The notes under the pieces: generated by a model | The model's input: the letters and a program-made list of their open reading frames with translations, nothing else | Databases searched by the model: none | Told to the model about the DNA's origin: nothing | Translations under genes and position numbers: made by a program | Source: Siphonodentalium dalli | Taxonomy: Eukaryota > Mollusca > Scaphopoda > Gadilida > Siphonodentaliidae | Assembly (NCBI GenBank): GCA_032622095.1 | Contig: CP136068.1 | Coordinates: 132,439,989 to 132,503,988, forward strand | Reading direction: 5' to 3' | Length of the DNA stretch: 64,000 nt | Shown: one piece after another, positions 22,045 through 36,077 of the stretch | How the letters are laid out: the number at the start of each line of letters is the position of its first letter | Numbering within the stretch: the first letter of the stretch is position 1

Positions 22045-24481
22045 ATTCATTCTGGTATAACTGCTTTGTGAATGAAAAATGTCGTCTGTCATAGTTTTTG
22101 CGACTGTCGTGTCTGTTTACTTGTGCGCACTCATTGTCTCTTGTTGAATAGACTGGTTCCTGGTCGAATGTGCAAAAATCTAAAAACGTAGTAATCTGAG
22201 CCCCCAAGTGGTACTATGTCGATAAACACCACGTGGCCAAACGCCTCAGAAGTTGTGTTCATTTATGCAGTCCAAATAGAAAACTATGGCTTGTTGTGGG
22301 GACTGAGAAAAGTATCGAATATACATAGCAGCTCATTTAATCCACCATATTAATACGATCGCTGACATTCTTGTAAAGATAGATGTTTGATTCTGTTGTC
22401 GTCGCGGAGACAATCTGCAAGGCCAATAGTCCGAGTGTGGTCTTATCGGCCACCGTTGTCTTTGGTATGAATGTTAATGTATCGACATCAGATAAGCATG
22501 AGATTAATGGTGCGTATACATGACGGGCAAGAGTATAGCGGGTATGCCCCATGTGACTTACTTGACCAATGAAAAAAATTAAACAGGAAAATATCCGATG
22601 GAGGCAGTGAACGGGTAAGTGTCGCCTGTGTGTAATATGTGTTCACCTTGATTGGTGGTCATCGGTATCCGTAAAATAATCTCTAAGGGATTCGCTGTCA
22701 CCGTTCACGCACTCGAGTTATGATCCATCAATATATATAGTATCGTCTGTTACAACAACTGACCTCGTAATTTCATTTTAGATGGGTTGACATAATCGCT
22801 GAAGTATTATATGGATATATAGAGGCGTATATCTATAGAGGCACCCACCCCCTTGAACCAGGCCAATCTCCCAACATCACATAATTCAATTTGCACCCCT
22901 CCCCATCGCCTTTGAATTTCCGACCTGGTACCACACAATGCCTTGTGTTTGTTTAACTTGAATTTTGACTGGACACCAGGGAGGGAGGGACCTAGAGGAA
23001 TTTCAAACCAATATTTTGACCAAAAGTAGGAAGAGATGCAAATGTTGGTCAAAACAACAAATTCGACATACATTACTGGTTGGAAATTCAGGCAACCAGA
23101 ACAATTTCAACCCATTTTGGTGTAATATTGTGTCAGATATGAAATTTCCAACCGCATGGTGAACACTCATTATATATAAGGTCTTTGTGCATGAGAGCAA
23201 CGTGGCTACATGTCGGTGAGTGCCTCATCCCACCGACTATACGGTAATACACTTCAACTGTTGGACATGCCATAATATTATGAATTGCCAATATGGACTA
23301 TAGGTTGTTTACCGAATTCAATTCACTTGAACCAGCACGACGACTAATACTATTCTGATTGAGCTCAATTAATGCCATCAAAACCGCCGCGTTCTCACGG
23401 GCTTAACCTTTGCAGCAAGATATTTTCTTGCAGGTACATGTGAACGCACCATAACTGGGGCGTCCTGGGGAACATTTTTTAACTCGTGGCAACAAGCTGC
23501 TGTTCGCGAGATGAAGAGCCTGGCTTGTGCCTCAAAATGTTCTTCCCAAGAAACCTACAACCGAAAACCAAGGATGCAACGGAACTGTCAATGGGTGACG
23601 GCTGTGTGGGAGCACGGGTTCAGGTCATGTTCCAGTTTGGCAACATTTCATTTGCACCTCAGCTACCCGCTGCAGTGGTGTTTGTGTTGATTCGTCTTGC
23701 AAAGACTTCCGTCTACTAGTAATTTGATGCTCTTCGTGTAAACTCAAATGTCTATGTCAAAATAATGTAAATTACGGTATATAAAAAATTACTGATACAA
23801 GGTGGAAAAAAACCCAGTGACAAAACCTTTAAAAACCAAAATATTTATGGTTATAAAGGTAAAATACCCACTTTAACAGGATAGTTGTGTCCCTTATTAG
23901 CAATAAGTTAAAATATGTGCATGTGTAAAGTAAAAAGACCATCAATTTGATTAAATAAACACAGTTCCAGTCCTCTCCATGTGGGAAATTACTGGTGAGC
24001 AATGAGGAGCTCCCCTTAAAATCATTCTAGGCGAGTGGCGAGTAGCTCTCCTACAAAATGTCGAGGCGAGTAGTATCCCAGCAGGAGATGCCGAAGGCAT
24101 CTCCCGAAGGCCCGAGGGGAGAGTATGGGAAGGGGTCAGGGGGTCTCCCCCGGAAAATTTGAAACTGAATCTGGAGCCTTTTAATGCTCCAATCACTGTT
24201 CAAATAACGATCTTGTGTCAATAAGTGACAAAAATGCAATGCCACATTGCTAATAGTACACAAGCAAGTAAGTTGGTATATTTGAAATAAAGTTATATGA
24301 TATATTACGCACATTTGAAGCATGTGTATTCTGAGTTATCGACAGTATTTTATTGAACCACGTGGTCTCTCTGTTTGTTGTGCAGAAATTGTATTGCCGA
24401 TGTGAATCGGAATCAGTTCGATTTTGAATTAATTCCTCGATCTATTTTAGTAAATATCGCATATAATAAAAAGAAAACCTT
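22045..24481. other. No gene; one dispersed repeat
   Basis: Positions 22840-23165 belong to a dispersed family marked by GTTGGAAATTTC-type boxes and polypurine/polypyrimidine tracts, also seen at 4760-4910, 55400-56000 and 58860-59240. A CG-rich stretch at 24060-24160 contains short self-complementary pieces. The remaining frames have no recognisable motif. Confidence 0.4.
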
Positions 24482-24662
24482 CGTGTTTTGAGTGAATACC
24501 GGAATTACCTCATTCGTGGTCACAGTGAGATACTGGAATCATGGTTGAGAAATACATGATTTCATGGTTGAGAAATACTCGTGGCCTAAAGGCCACTCGT
24601 GATGATTCCAGTACCTCACCGTGACCACTCATGAGATACTTCCGGTATTCACTCAAAACACG
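24482..24662. repeat. Hairpin with 60-bp arms
   Basis: Arms 24482-24541 and 24602-24662 are complementary with scattered mismatches (outermost CGTGTTTTGAGTGAATACCGG, trimmed by one base: GTGTTTTGAGTGAATACCGG). The loop has a doubled CATGGTTGAGAAATAC and the mini-hairpin ACTCGTGGCCTAAAGGCCAC. Confidence 0.85.
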
Positions 24663-25794
24663 CAGGTATCCTCTATGTATAATAAGTTAAAAAAGCCATG
24701 ATAAACTATGAGAAAAGATGAGAATGGATTTTTTTTTCAATGCAATGTTTTTCCTCGACCAAAACCGGACCCACCCCATGGTTTCAACTGTTAAAGGGAT
24801 AAATTGTGGACACAAAAACAAATATAGAGCCCTCCTCACTAGCATGCACTACTATATGAATCTGATTGTTTCAATTCATTTTGAAGCTGTAATTTGTCTT
24901 AGAAATGATTTTGGAAAAAAATTGCAAGACATCAGAAAAAATCTGCATTCCGGGCTCGGTAACACCCACCCACCGGTCCTTGTATCCTGTAATTTGTTTT
25001 CGACCCCCCCCCTTGACTGGTGCGCCAAAAAGTGTTCAGATGACAACCTGTCGCCACACCCTTGACCAGAACATGATTTTAAATCAGTCGTATACAAAGC
25101 GATATATATCGATGGGTTAAAAAAAATCCCTATTCAATCTTAAGCTTGTATGTTGGAAGCATGTATTTCTCAACCATGTGTTTGATTTATTGCTACCCCA
25201 ACCACATTCGTTCCGGAATGGAAGTAAGTATTCGGCTTCTATTCCGTATTATCGCACCAACCTCTTTCCGCCAGCTTCTCGGTCGCTATGCGCGACTCGC
25301 AAAACTGATCAGCTGAAATGAGACCGTCAGGTCAGAAATCATCAAAGGACAACCGAAGGCTGAGTATTAGTTTAAACATTTTATTTATCCAAAATAGTGC
25401 ACACAATTCACGGTATGATGATAGAATGTTGGTTATAAAAGGATTTAGCAGTAAGCACAGTGCTTATCTTAAATAAAACGTACAATTCGATGTATATGAA
25501 TGTAACTGTAGTTATAATATATGACAGTGTGCCTGATAGCCCCCTTCCAATCAAACCAGGTTTTAGCAGGGTACTTTGGAAATTACACATAATGTTATTG
25601 TTGATTTTAGTTTATTTCAATTTCAGTTATTTACCGCATATTGCCTAGATCATATACAAGGGCTGCGCCTACTGTGGCTTGGCTTTGCTAGTTAATTCTA
25701 CATAGTTTTGAACATCTCAATGTTTCTGAAAAATGGAAGTGATTTAGAACCGTCTAAGAGTATTTCTTAAAGTTGCTGTGAGATATATAAAGGA
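24663..25794. other. No gene seen
   Basis: Contains a C-rich run near 25010 and no motif I recognise. The 115-codon plus-strand frame at 24718-25065 has no family resemblance and looks like chance. Confidence 0.4.
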
Positions 25795-25933
25795 TATGAA
25801 ATGAGTGTTTCTCTCATATGATATTTATGAAACGAGTCTAAGAATTTTCAGTTTTCTCGAGCCTCCGGCGAGAGAAACTGAAAATTCGTGACGAGTATCA
25901 TAAATATCATATGAGAGAAACACGAATTACATA
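25795..25933. repeat. Hairpin with ~64-bp arms
   Basis: Arms 25795-25858 and 25871-25933 flank the core GAGCCTCCGGCGAGAG. The outer arm sequence ACGAATTACATATTCTATTT recurs at about 26156, so a larger, partly duplicated unit spans 25795-26190. Confidence 0.8.
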
Positions 25934-26432
25934 TTCTATTTATCATATGACACCTATAAATTGATTATGATGTCCAAAACAAATCACTAAATAGCTATAT
26001 GACATCGGCAGCAAAAGGTTAATGTGACGTCACTTCATTGCACCGGAAGCCCAATTACACCGGGTGAACTAGCAGAAATAATATACACGCGAAGATATAG
26101 TGCGCTATTCTGTTCTCAGTTTGTGACATTATATCGTATGTTTATTAGATAAATACGAATTACATATTCTATTTATCGTATAACAATGTCCAAAACTATA
26201 TATTTCAAGATTATAATTGCGAGAATTTCGGCATCGCGTTGATTCGTGTATTTGACGCGCACGAATTTGACCTGCATTTAGTCAGAGATGCGGCTCGGCC
26301 CCCGGCTGCCATTCAGCCAATCAGAACACACTTTTTGTCAACAAACCAATCAAATTATCGGAAGGTGATATGCATTAGTAATTGATATGAAATTGATTTA
26401 TGACATAGTTTCCGTCGTAAATAACGATTGAG
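25934..26432. other. No gene; partial direct repeat
   Basis: The stretch 25922-25985 recurs at 26156-26205 (shared ACATATTCTATTTATC and ATGTCCAAAAC). Otherwise unassigned. Confidence 0.4.
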
Positions 26433-26990
26433 TCATATGATAAATACATGTATGTCACTTTCAGATCGAAAGACTGGGCAATAGTGCAAGAAGTGTGTTA
26501 CTGTCTCAACCTGGCCACATATACAATACTGATTGTTTTGCAAATGATTTCGCCTTGAATCGTAGTACAGGTTGCTACACCCTAGACATAGTTGACAATT
26601 GAAGTCTACTTTGTCTTTTGTAGGCAAATTCCATGTTACGGGGGCTCACGACACGATCAGTATTAAGAAATGATTTGAATTCCCTTATGGTTTCACATTG
26701 TTTGGCTTCCGTTTGTAGATTATTCCATCGACTCACAGCTGCAGACACAAAGGGTTTTTATAGGCTTCAGTATTACACAAGACCGGGTTCATGTCTTTTG
26801 GTCTGAAGTCGTAAAATGTTAGAATCCCTTATATTGGGGACATATATATATAGATATGTTCTTCTAGTTCACGACCTCCTTTCAAGGTTAAATGTATGCC
26901 TCCTCAGCGCGGACAGTAAACTGTAGGCTTCTTTTTCAATATCTTCGATATGGTTTCTCCATTTACCATCGGAACTGAATGTTAGACCTG
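26433..26990 (-). pseudogene. LINE (non-LTR retrotransposon) ORF2 3'-end relic
   Basis: Read on the minus strand with one frameshift, the upstream part gives PFVSAAVSRWNNLQTEAKQ...FKSFLN and the downstream part CICGQVETVTHFLHYCPVF. Both are typical of the C-terminus of animal LINE ORF2 proteins: the WN.L...FK..L block, then the C-x-CG...H-x4-C putative zinc-binding motif. No reverse transcriptase core is present, as expected for a 5'-truncated insertion. Which LINE clade it belongs to cannot be told from this piece. Confidence 0.75.
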
Positions 26991-27009
26991 GGTGATTGAT
27001 TATGTATAG

Positions 27010-27098
27010 GATAATGGCTTAAAACTGTACATTATTTCAGGGAAATGGATCGAGATCGTTCCATTCGCTGAAATAATGTACAGTTTGAAGCTATTATC
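27010..27098. repeat. Hairpin, 39-bp arms
   Basis: Arms 27010-27049 and 27060-27098 are complementary with few mismatches around the loop TCGAGATCGT. Confidence 0.85.
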
Positions 27099-28130
27099 TG
27101 ACTTAAAACATGGCCGAGTCCATTTGTTTGATGCATCACCTATTATCAGAATGGATTAACCCGAAATTGGATCAAGACACATGCGTGGTACCATGTGTTC
27201 GGCCCTATCCGCTCGTGCTGCATATATGGCGTGATATCTTAACCCATTGTCACCTTAACGGACAGGCAGCACACCATTGCGTTTCCGACCGTTGAATGAA
27301 CACGACGTATCGACAATGAGCTCCTTCTGCGATAGATCTACGAATATCATTGGGAGTTTGGCCTTTAAATTTCGGCATTTGTATTAAATTATTTATGCGG
27401 CATATTTCGGATTTTGCGGAGAGTTATACATTGAATGGCAGATTGGTGCGAGCGGTGTGCATGTACATTACTATATATATTTTACATTTTATCGTGAGTG
27501 GTGCTACAACATGCCACACGAAAACGGAATCAGATTCAAGAAATTTTAACAGTTGCAAATTCAATGCTTACTCATGAAACGACATGCCTGGAATTTAAAG
27601 TTGTACGCCCCTCCCCCCACATTTCACCCAACTTGAGTGTCTGTCCTGTTCTGTTCTAGCAATCAATCAGAGCGATATTATACTTGAAAACAGTTGTCTA
27701 TAGATAGCTATGTGCATACATTATGGTATCATACATGTACATTCATGTCATATAAAATTAAATCCTCCGCAGCAAAATAACCGTTCATTAAATTGGATAT
27801 TGAGCGTCCAATATTAAAATAATGAATCGTTGTTTGAAAAATAATGTACGATCTCGACAATAGCCATCCATTATCCAATAAACTGGACTCGATTAACAAA
27901 GGAGTGACGTCATAGCCATGTTTTAAGTATAGTTAGTTCGCATATTGGTTGATTTGACATTCTGAGATGAGGGTGGTTCGCTTTAATCCATATCCTCTTA
28001 ATAAGACTTAGTGTTGGATGGGTTAAATGTAACGAGCCATTAAATTTTGTCAGACCATTCGTGTATATTCGATATGTCTTTGTTCAGAAGGTCAGTCGTC
28101 AAATTGAAATATTCTAATGCTAGATAAACA
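27099..28130. other. No gene seen
   Basis: Short open frames only (for example 27110-27295 and 27350-27577), none with a recognisable motif. AT-rich, no large repeat noted. Confidence 0.4.
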
Positions 28131-28134
28131 TTAA

Positions 28135-28526
28135 CCCTTTACCCAACAGAAGGGCCATGTGCCAATGCATTCTCTTATATATGCGAGTCGACCATAGGTC
28201 GCCTCGCATATATAAGAGAATGCATTGGCTTAACACATTAAAAATTATAAAATTGTTAAAGAATGTAAGAAAATATGGTAAAAAGTGTTAAAAAAAGATT
28301 TGTTTTAGGCCAATGCATTCTCTTATATATGCGAGGCGACCTATGGTCGACTCGCATATATAAGAGAATGCATTGGCACAGGGCATAACTGTAACTATCA
28401 CAATGTGGTCAAGGAGCCGATTCCAATGATATCCATATTTGTATGGTTCTATTGAGACAGACCGAAGATATTTTAGGCTGTTGAAGCTTTATTTGGCCGG
28501 TTTTGGCCGGTTTGTTGGGTAAAGGG
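28135..28526. mobile_element. piggyBac-like MITE with twin hairpins
   Basis: This 392-bp element has exact inverted ends CCCTTTACCCAACA and TTAA on both sides (28131-28134 and 28527-28530), the hallmark of piggyBac-type insertion. Inside are two 69-nt hairpins, 28161-28229 and 28309-28377, each with a perfect 26-bp stem. They are inverted relative to each other, with mirror-image cores (GTCGACCATAGGTCGCC and its complement). The 79 bases between them are AT-rich. No coding capacity. Confidence 0.8.
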
Positions 28527-28561
28527 TTAAATGGAGGTATCGTGTGAGTATTAGATACTCC

Positions 28562-30705
28562 CGCATTAGATATTGATCAGTTCATGGTCTCACGCGGTGG
28601 GCGGCCCGCATGCATGAATACACATATTGAGTGAGGTCATGTTTTCATGCCCCGCCGTGCTTTCATGCTTCAACATTAATTATCGGATTATGTAGCAAAC
28701 CTGCTGACCCAGTTTGAAGTAAATAGGTCATACTCACGCGTGCGAGACTAACATGAGATATTATATCCAGGTGCAATATATTGAGCAGTTAAACTGACAT
28801 GGCTCAATCGAGCTTCCAAATTGTGTCTTCGTCATTTGGAAGGAGGTATAATATATACAAATACACGAAATATTGATATACCGGCTTAAATGCCCATTTA
28901 ATTTTCGAATCACCAGATCACATTATATACAACACATTCCTTGTTATATACAATTTGAAAGAGGAAGCTCCAAAACATTGTATTCTTAACTGATCCGTTC
29001 GAATAGACTGGGAACATGTTGTTTTTGTCAAGGTACCAAGGTGTGTCCTGTATTTAATTTTGATCCGGACTGTACTATAAAGTATATTATACTCAATGGA
29101 AGGGGAAGAACTCTACCTTTTAGTTTGAATTATGATGCATTCTGGGTTGACAAGGGGGAAGTCTTGGAATGAATCTCTATCACTTGGTGGGCAGTCCTGG
29201 GCCACAGCTGCTTCGTATTCTGGTGGAATATATATTTGTTTGGTTCCTATTCCAAATGGTATATAATATGGAAAAATGTTATCTGGGCATTCAAAAATTA
29301 AGGGGGCCTTTAATATGGTCCGCAAAAATACGTGTCGTGGTGACAGCCATTTTGTAGCTGTTTTCAATTTTGCGCACAGAAGAGATAAAAACGCTCTTTA
29401 TTTACAATGAACGCTCTTTTCTGCTCCATGCCGTGCACGTGGCTGTTGTTTGTTTTGGGATCCAAACATCGTGTTCAAAGTTTTATTTATTTAGCACTTC
29501 AATGCTTCTTTCTGGGACGCAGAAATGTCAATCAAGTATTTATCGACCTATTTCGATACCGGAAAAAAATAAAAAGCGAAGAGCAAAAATAGCTAATTTG
29601 ATTGGGGCACAAGTTATTGCTAACTTATTGACGCCCATTTCCAACAAACAATTGACAATTAACAAAAGAGTTAGGCTTCCTGCCTGCAATACATATACTA
29701 TAAAGGTGTACAAAGAACACTTGTATGATTTATAAATGAAGATAAATTGGGGATACACATTAAGATTCAAAGGATATGTGTATTGTATGTGCCATGCGTC
29801 TTTCAAGACATATACTATGTTTAAACACGTTTTCTAAAAAAATATTAAGGCGTATAGACATACCGGAATTTGCACGTTTTGGAAAAGCAAAAGTTCGCTT
29901 CACATATACAGACCTTTTATTTGTAATGTTTGTTTTACAATAGCTCAGCTGAGTGATCAATTTTTAAAACAACACACATCCAAGCGGCCATTTGTGGGAA
30001 TAGTATTATAGGTGGACTATATCTTGTCTTCTTGACACACTGAAATAATCTGTATGATATACATAATAATTCCGAGGCCTCGCTGGGCGAACTGTCATGG
30101 CCTTCAACGTGAGGTAATCCCTGATGGTCATATAAATGTGTGACATGGTAGCATTTTCTGTGGTAAGACGGCCTATAATTATCCATGGAAATATAGAGTA
30201 TTTAAAGGCACGTGAGGCCTTAATTGTCGAAAATATTCATATTTGTTCCAATCACCGTAAACAGAAAAAACAGTAAAACGCATACAGTTTCGTTCATATA
30301 TACCATGACCATCGCGTAAACAGCTTGTTATCACAAAGACCTACTATATTTTACCTAAGCAAGAGCCTGATTGTGTTACAGAAGACAGCACAATGCTACT
30401 GGCTAATCACACACAAATGGCATAAACGCTCTTTATTAGTTCCATATCAGGAATTCACCCACAAAGAACGCTCTTTATGTTTAACATCATAATATAAACA
30501 AACACCAGACAAGTAACTTTTTATGCTTTTGTTTACATAACAATGGTCAACCATATGACAATAACATACTGTTTATGCGATATTTCTTATTTGTATACGG
30601 ACAAAGTCTGTCTACATTTTGATGTTCTTTCTGTTTGTGGCGGTTTTTGACGGTTGGAAATATTTTCACAGGATACCCACCGCCAAGACCAACCGTACCT
30701 TTAAT
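28562..30705. repeat. Segment A of the tandem unit, copy 2 (first part)
   Basis: Matches 7545-8826 of unit 1. It carries an insertion at about 28855-29345 absent from unit 1; that insert has an 84-codon minus-strand frame (29113-29367) that I do not recognise. The MITE of segment A is at 30206-30700. The match breaks off at 30705 and resumes at 36078. Confidence 0.8.
30206..30700. mobile_element. TTAA-flanked MITE, second copy
   Basis: Orthologous within the duplication to 8329-8822: same interior, TTAA at 30202-30205 and 30701-30704, ends AGGCACGT../..GTACCT slightly decayed. It was therefore present before the units were duplicated. Confidence 0.75.
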
Positions 30706-31292
30706 ATCAATGATTAATAATATACTTCATAACATATTTGTCCTGTTCTGATGATGCGTCCCTTATATACATATATGGACATGGTATTCATCATTATTTG
30801 TTTTTATCATAATAAACTCGACTATACCTGTTGCCAATGCACAATAACGATCAAAAATGAACTCGACTACATTTTGCTAATAATAATAACGATTGACTAA
30901 AGCAACTTGATGTTCGCATCCCATATGTTTATGGATAACTTTGCAAATACATAATAATAATTTACATTTGATAAACTGCCAACGTCATGAACGTATCCCA
31001 TTATGCTTTTGCGGGATATTAGACTAACAAATGCGCGCGTTAATTCAATTCAATTTATTTCTGTTAATCGATATGTAGATATTATAGACAGGATATGTGT
31101 GACATCAACATATTCAATTATGACATATAACAACAATAAATTTCACACAAGGAATACTTGAGTGATTAGATATTTGGTAAGTTTCCGTTCGGGTGATGAT
31201 TGCAGGCGCATTGGGATAGGAAGTTATGGTCATGGATGTAGGTACATGTATTTAAAAACAAATTAAAGAACCCTACCGTGGTGGGCAACATT
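30706..31292. other. No gene seen
   Basis: AT-rich sequence with several CATAATAATAA-like runs near 30820-30960; nothing recognised. Confidence 0.4.
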
Positions 31293-32418
<1,126 letters not shown>

Positions 32419-33342
32419 TCTATTATATATTTTGGAAGATCTGTTTGTTTGTTTGTTTGTGTGTGTGTAATCGATGAACTCGAAAACGGCCGACCCGATT
32501 TCGATGAAACTTGGTATGTGGGGGTATTTTCGGGTCAGGAGTAACATAGGCCTATTGATTTTCAGATCCGAGGTAAACTTTTCACGTGCCGAGGTCAAAT
32601 CTGTTTTTACGCTGTGTTACGGGACTTTCATTTGAGTTCGGTGCTTACAAATCGATTCGAAACAGCGCGAATAATAAAATGCCAGTCATAATAATGACAC
32701 TGTGAGAATCTTTCGTGTTTCCTCTTTCCAACGATATATAATGCGTATGTATCCGTTTTAGTTATCTGCCTCAATTATCAAGAAGAAGTGGTACTATCTT
32801 CCATCAGGATAAAAACAATGCGTAACTTCTATGACGTCGTTAGAGGTCATAACATTAGATCACGTTAACGCTTAACCGGCCGATGCATTTGACTGTTTCA
32901 GACGTCTTGGCGATATCTCGGGCACCGATGGTAATTTATCTTTACGTTGAAACTTGATAATTAATGAGCTTGTGTGTATGAGGCGCGTTTATATACTTGA
33001 GTGGAAATCAAATCGGGTTAAACTGGCGGATTTTTACGGACGAAATTTGATGCATAGGGTATCTCGGTATCCGCTGGGCCGATTTCCCGGTATCCGCTGG
33101 GCCGATTTCCACCATTTTTGGGATGTTGGTGTTTGACCCCACCTGACCTTCAAAATGGTCAATTCAAGGTCAAATCGGGTAAAACCAGATGGATTTCGAC
33201 GGGTACTTTTGTCGGGTACCTTTGTTCGGGCACTGTGTCTTGGACGGGTCAAATCGTTACCCCACTTGACCTTGGCCTTCAAAATAGACAATTCAAGGTC
33301 AATTCAAGGTCAAAGCCCGGACGAAGTCGGGTCACCTTCTAG
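32419..33342 (+). mobile_element. Non-autonomous Helitron, unit 2 of 3
   Basis: 924 bp, nearly identical to unit 1. It starts at the base after the CTAG end of unit 1, with no spacer. It shares some single-base variants with unit 3 against unit 1 (for example GAGGTAAAC at about 32570) and has private ones. Confidence 0.8.
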
Positions 33343-34245
33343 TCTATTATATATTTTGGAAGATCTGTTTGTTTGTTTGTTTGTTTGTGTGTGTGTAATC
33401 GATGAACTCGAAAACGGCCGACCCGATTTCGATGAAACTTGGTATGTGGGGGTATTTTCGGGTCAGGAGTAACATAGGCCTATTGATTTTCAGATCCGAG
33501 GTAAACTTTTCACGTGCCGAGGTCAAATCTGTTTTTACGCTGTGTTACGGGACTTTCATTTGAGTTCGGTGCTTAAAATCGATTCGAAACAGCGCAATAA
33601 TAAAATGCCAGTCATATATAATAATGACACTGTGAGAATCTTTCGTGTTTCCTCTTTCCAACGATATATAATGCGTATGTATCCGTTTTAGTTATCTGCC
33701 TCAATTATCAAGAAGAAGTGGTACTATCTACCATCAGGATAAAAACAATGCGTAACTTCTATGACGTCGTTAGAGGTCATAACGTTAGATCACGTTAACG
33801 CTTAACCGGCCGATGCATTTGACTGTTTCAGACGTCTTGGCGATATCTCGGGCACCGATGGTAATTTATCTTTACGTTGAAACTTGATAATTAATGAGCG
33901 TGTGTGTATGAGGCGCGTTTATATACTTGAGTGGAAATCAAATCGGGTTAAACTGGCGGTTTTTACGGACGAAATTTGATGCATAGGGTATCTCGGTATC
34001 CGCTGGGCCGATTTCCCGGTATCCGCTGGGCCGATTTCCACCATTTTTGGGGTGTTGGTGTTTGACCCCACCTGACCTTCAAAATGGTCAATTCAAGGTC
34101 AAATCGGGTAAAACCGGATGGATTTCGACGGGTACTTTTGTCGGGTACTTTTGTTCGGGCACTGTGACTTGACCTTGGCCTTCAAAATAGACAATTCAAG
34201 GTCAATTCAAGGTCAAAGCCCGGACGAAGTCGGGTCACCTTCTAG
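33343..34245 (+). mobile_element. Non-autonomous Helitron, unit 3 of 3
   Basis: 903 bp, again abutting the previous CTAG. It has a deletion of about 25 bases near 34165 compared with units 1 and 2. It ends CTTCTAG followed by TATATATAT, so the trimer as a whole sits between A and T of the TA tract. Confidence 0.8.
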
Positions 34246-34870
34246 TATATATATATTTGACATAAAATAGAAATGTGGTGGACGATATTCGTTAACTACA
34301 CTGTTTCAGTTCGACAGGCTGGTGGTTGTAGGCCTCAGGGAGACCTAAATATCTCAAGGACCTTCCAAATAAATACTGACAAGTTTTGAACTGTCTTATG
34401 ATTTCTGGAGGCTAATTTATAAGTGTTTGGTCTCTGATAGAAGTAGGGTTTCAGATATGTTATTCTTAGTTCGCTAAGTTCCCTACACTTCAGCACCATG
34501 TGGTATTCATCGCCGATTTCGAGATTAGATAGAGTGCAGATTCTGTCGGAATAATCGGTATTCGTCCAAGCACCGAGTTCTATAGGGAGTTTGTGGTTTC
34601 TAGTGCGGAAAGCTAAAATATTGTGAAATGCTCTATTATCATCAAGGGATAGGTAATTATCGCGTTCAAAATTTGATTTTATAATCCGGTAAAATGCGAA
34701 TTTGCTTGATTTCGATATTGTTGCCTTCACTGGTAAATGTCACAATTAACTGGTCATCTGACGTACTGGGCCAAAGCGGAAATAAGGAATCTCTGTGATA
34801 ATTTACACCGTGAATGTACAGTACACTGAGAACGCCGGAAACGGAATACCAGAAACTAAACACATTTCGA
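34246..34870 (-). pseudogene. LINE ORF2 C-terminal relic
   Basis: A minus-strand frame ends at 34335 (131 codons from 34730, start not genuine). It contains HNILAFRTRNHKLPIELGA, RICTLSNLEIGDEYHMVLKC and FIWKVLEIF. These match the pattern found at the C-terminus of many animal LINE ORF2 proteins (fR..H.L.IE.G, R.C..C...IGDEyH.l..C), with the second Cys changed to Ser. The upstream part is out of frame or lost. It probably continues in 31293-31490 as 3' UTR, split by the Helitrons. Confidence 0.75.
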
Positions 34871-36077
34871 TTAGACTAATATGCTATAATAATCATAATT
34901 AAATAATAGAGATGGTCACAAACTGATGACACCGGATTTGGCAACAGACTAACATAAAACCAAAACTTGTTAAAACTTTCTCTTTTGTATGCCGATATAT
35001 GGCCATTAAAACCGGATATTAATATGCTGATGGGTCAGATCTAACCATAGTGTGGGGGCGCAAATGTAGAGAACTTATGATACTTTATATGTTTTTTGGT
35101 AGAAAGCAAGTCTTATACAAGACATGAAGCTTAGGTTCCAAAGAATATTTGCAGAATCTGTTCCTATTTTTTTAATCCACGTGACCGTTAAATCCAAGAT
35201 GACAACCAAGATGGTTGCCAAAAAAGCGCAATTTTGGCCATAAAATAACTAGTTATGAGATTTGACAATTCAATTGTGAAATAAAACTAACATACTTTAA
35301 TTAAGAAACATCAGTTCACAATTGTTCACCTTATAAGTCACTAACTTCCGTCATTTTGTATCGAGAACAACGCTTTTGATGAAAAATATCCCAGTTTGCA
35401 TTGCAAGTTATTTGTATTTATAGTATACCATGATTTAGGTTTAGTATTCATAGACAGGCTCATCGACTGTTTTGCCACATATTCATTTTTCGATCATTAA
35501 CAAGAATATATCGATGAAAATTTCATGATCAATAAGCTGAAAACGATTGAAAAGGAGCACACATTAATATGAATCGTACGTGACACGTAATGGAGCAACC
35601 ACACACGATGTGCCTCAAATCTGCCTTTTATGTGGTCCCGATGGAGACGACATGACAATATTTGTTGTGGATTAATTGTGCAAAATCTTGTCTGTGTTCT
35701 GGCCCGCAAATCCAAAATTACGTAATAACGTCAAAAACCGTGTCATGATGTCCACATTGGTTTTCATTAAGCTACGAAATTGGTCTAAATGCAACTAATA
35801 GGCCTCAATCACATGGAAATTATTCGTAAGTTGTGAAGTATAGCTAATTTCATTTTCATCGCCTTGGTCCATTCCCAATTCCGCACTTTGGAAATCTCCA
35901 GACAGTTGCTAACCGGAAGTCACGTGACAATTTCTCCAAAATCCATACCCGCGAACTTTGAAAACTCATTGATGGATATAGAACAATTTATATTCGCCTG
36001 CGCCTAAGGTATAAACAACCACACGCACCGCGGCGCGCTTGTTGATGCTATTATGGTTTGGTATATAAAACGTTCAG
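34871..36077. other. No gene; contains an unoccupied MITE site
   Basis: Positions 35400-35466 match segment A of unit 1 on both sides of its MITE (8285-8328 and 8823-8840) but without the MITE. They read ...TTTAGTATT-CATAGACAGGCTCAT. This is a second, older segment A fragment. The rest is unassigned. Confidence 0.5.

Noticed and set aside
24718-25065. 115-codon plus-strand frame
   Set aside because: No motif, overlapped by an equally long antisense frame; likely chance.
29113-29367. 84-codon minus-strand frame (IPPEYEAAVAQDCPP...)
   Set aside because: It is in an insertion private to unit 2 and matches no family I recognise; retained only as a remark under segment A copy 2.
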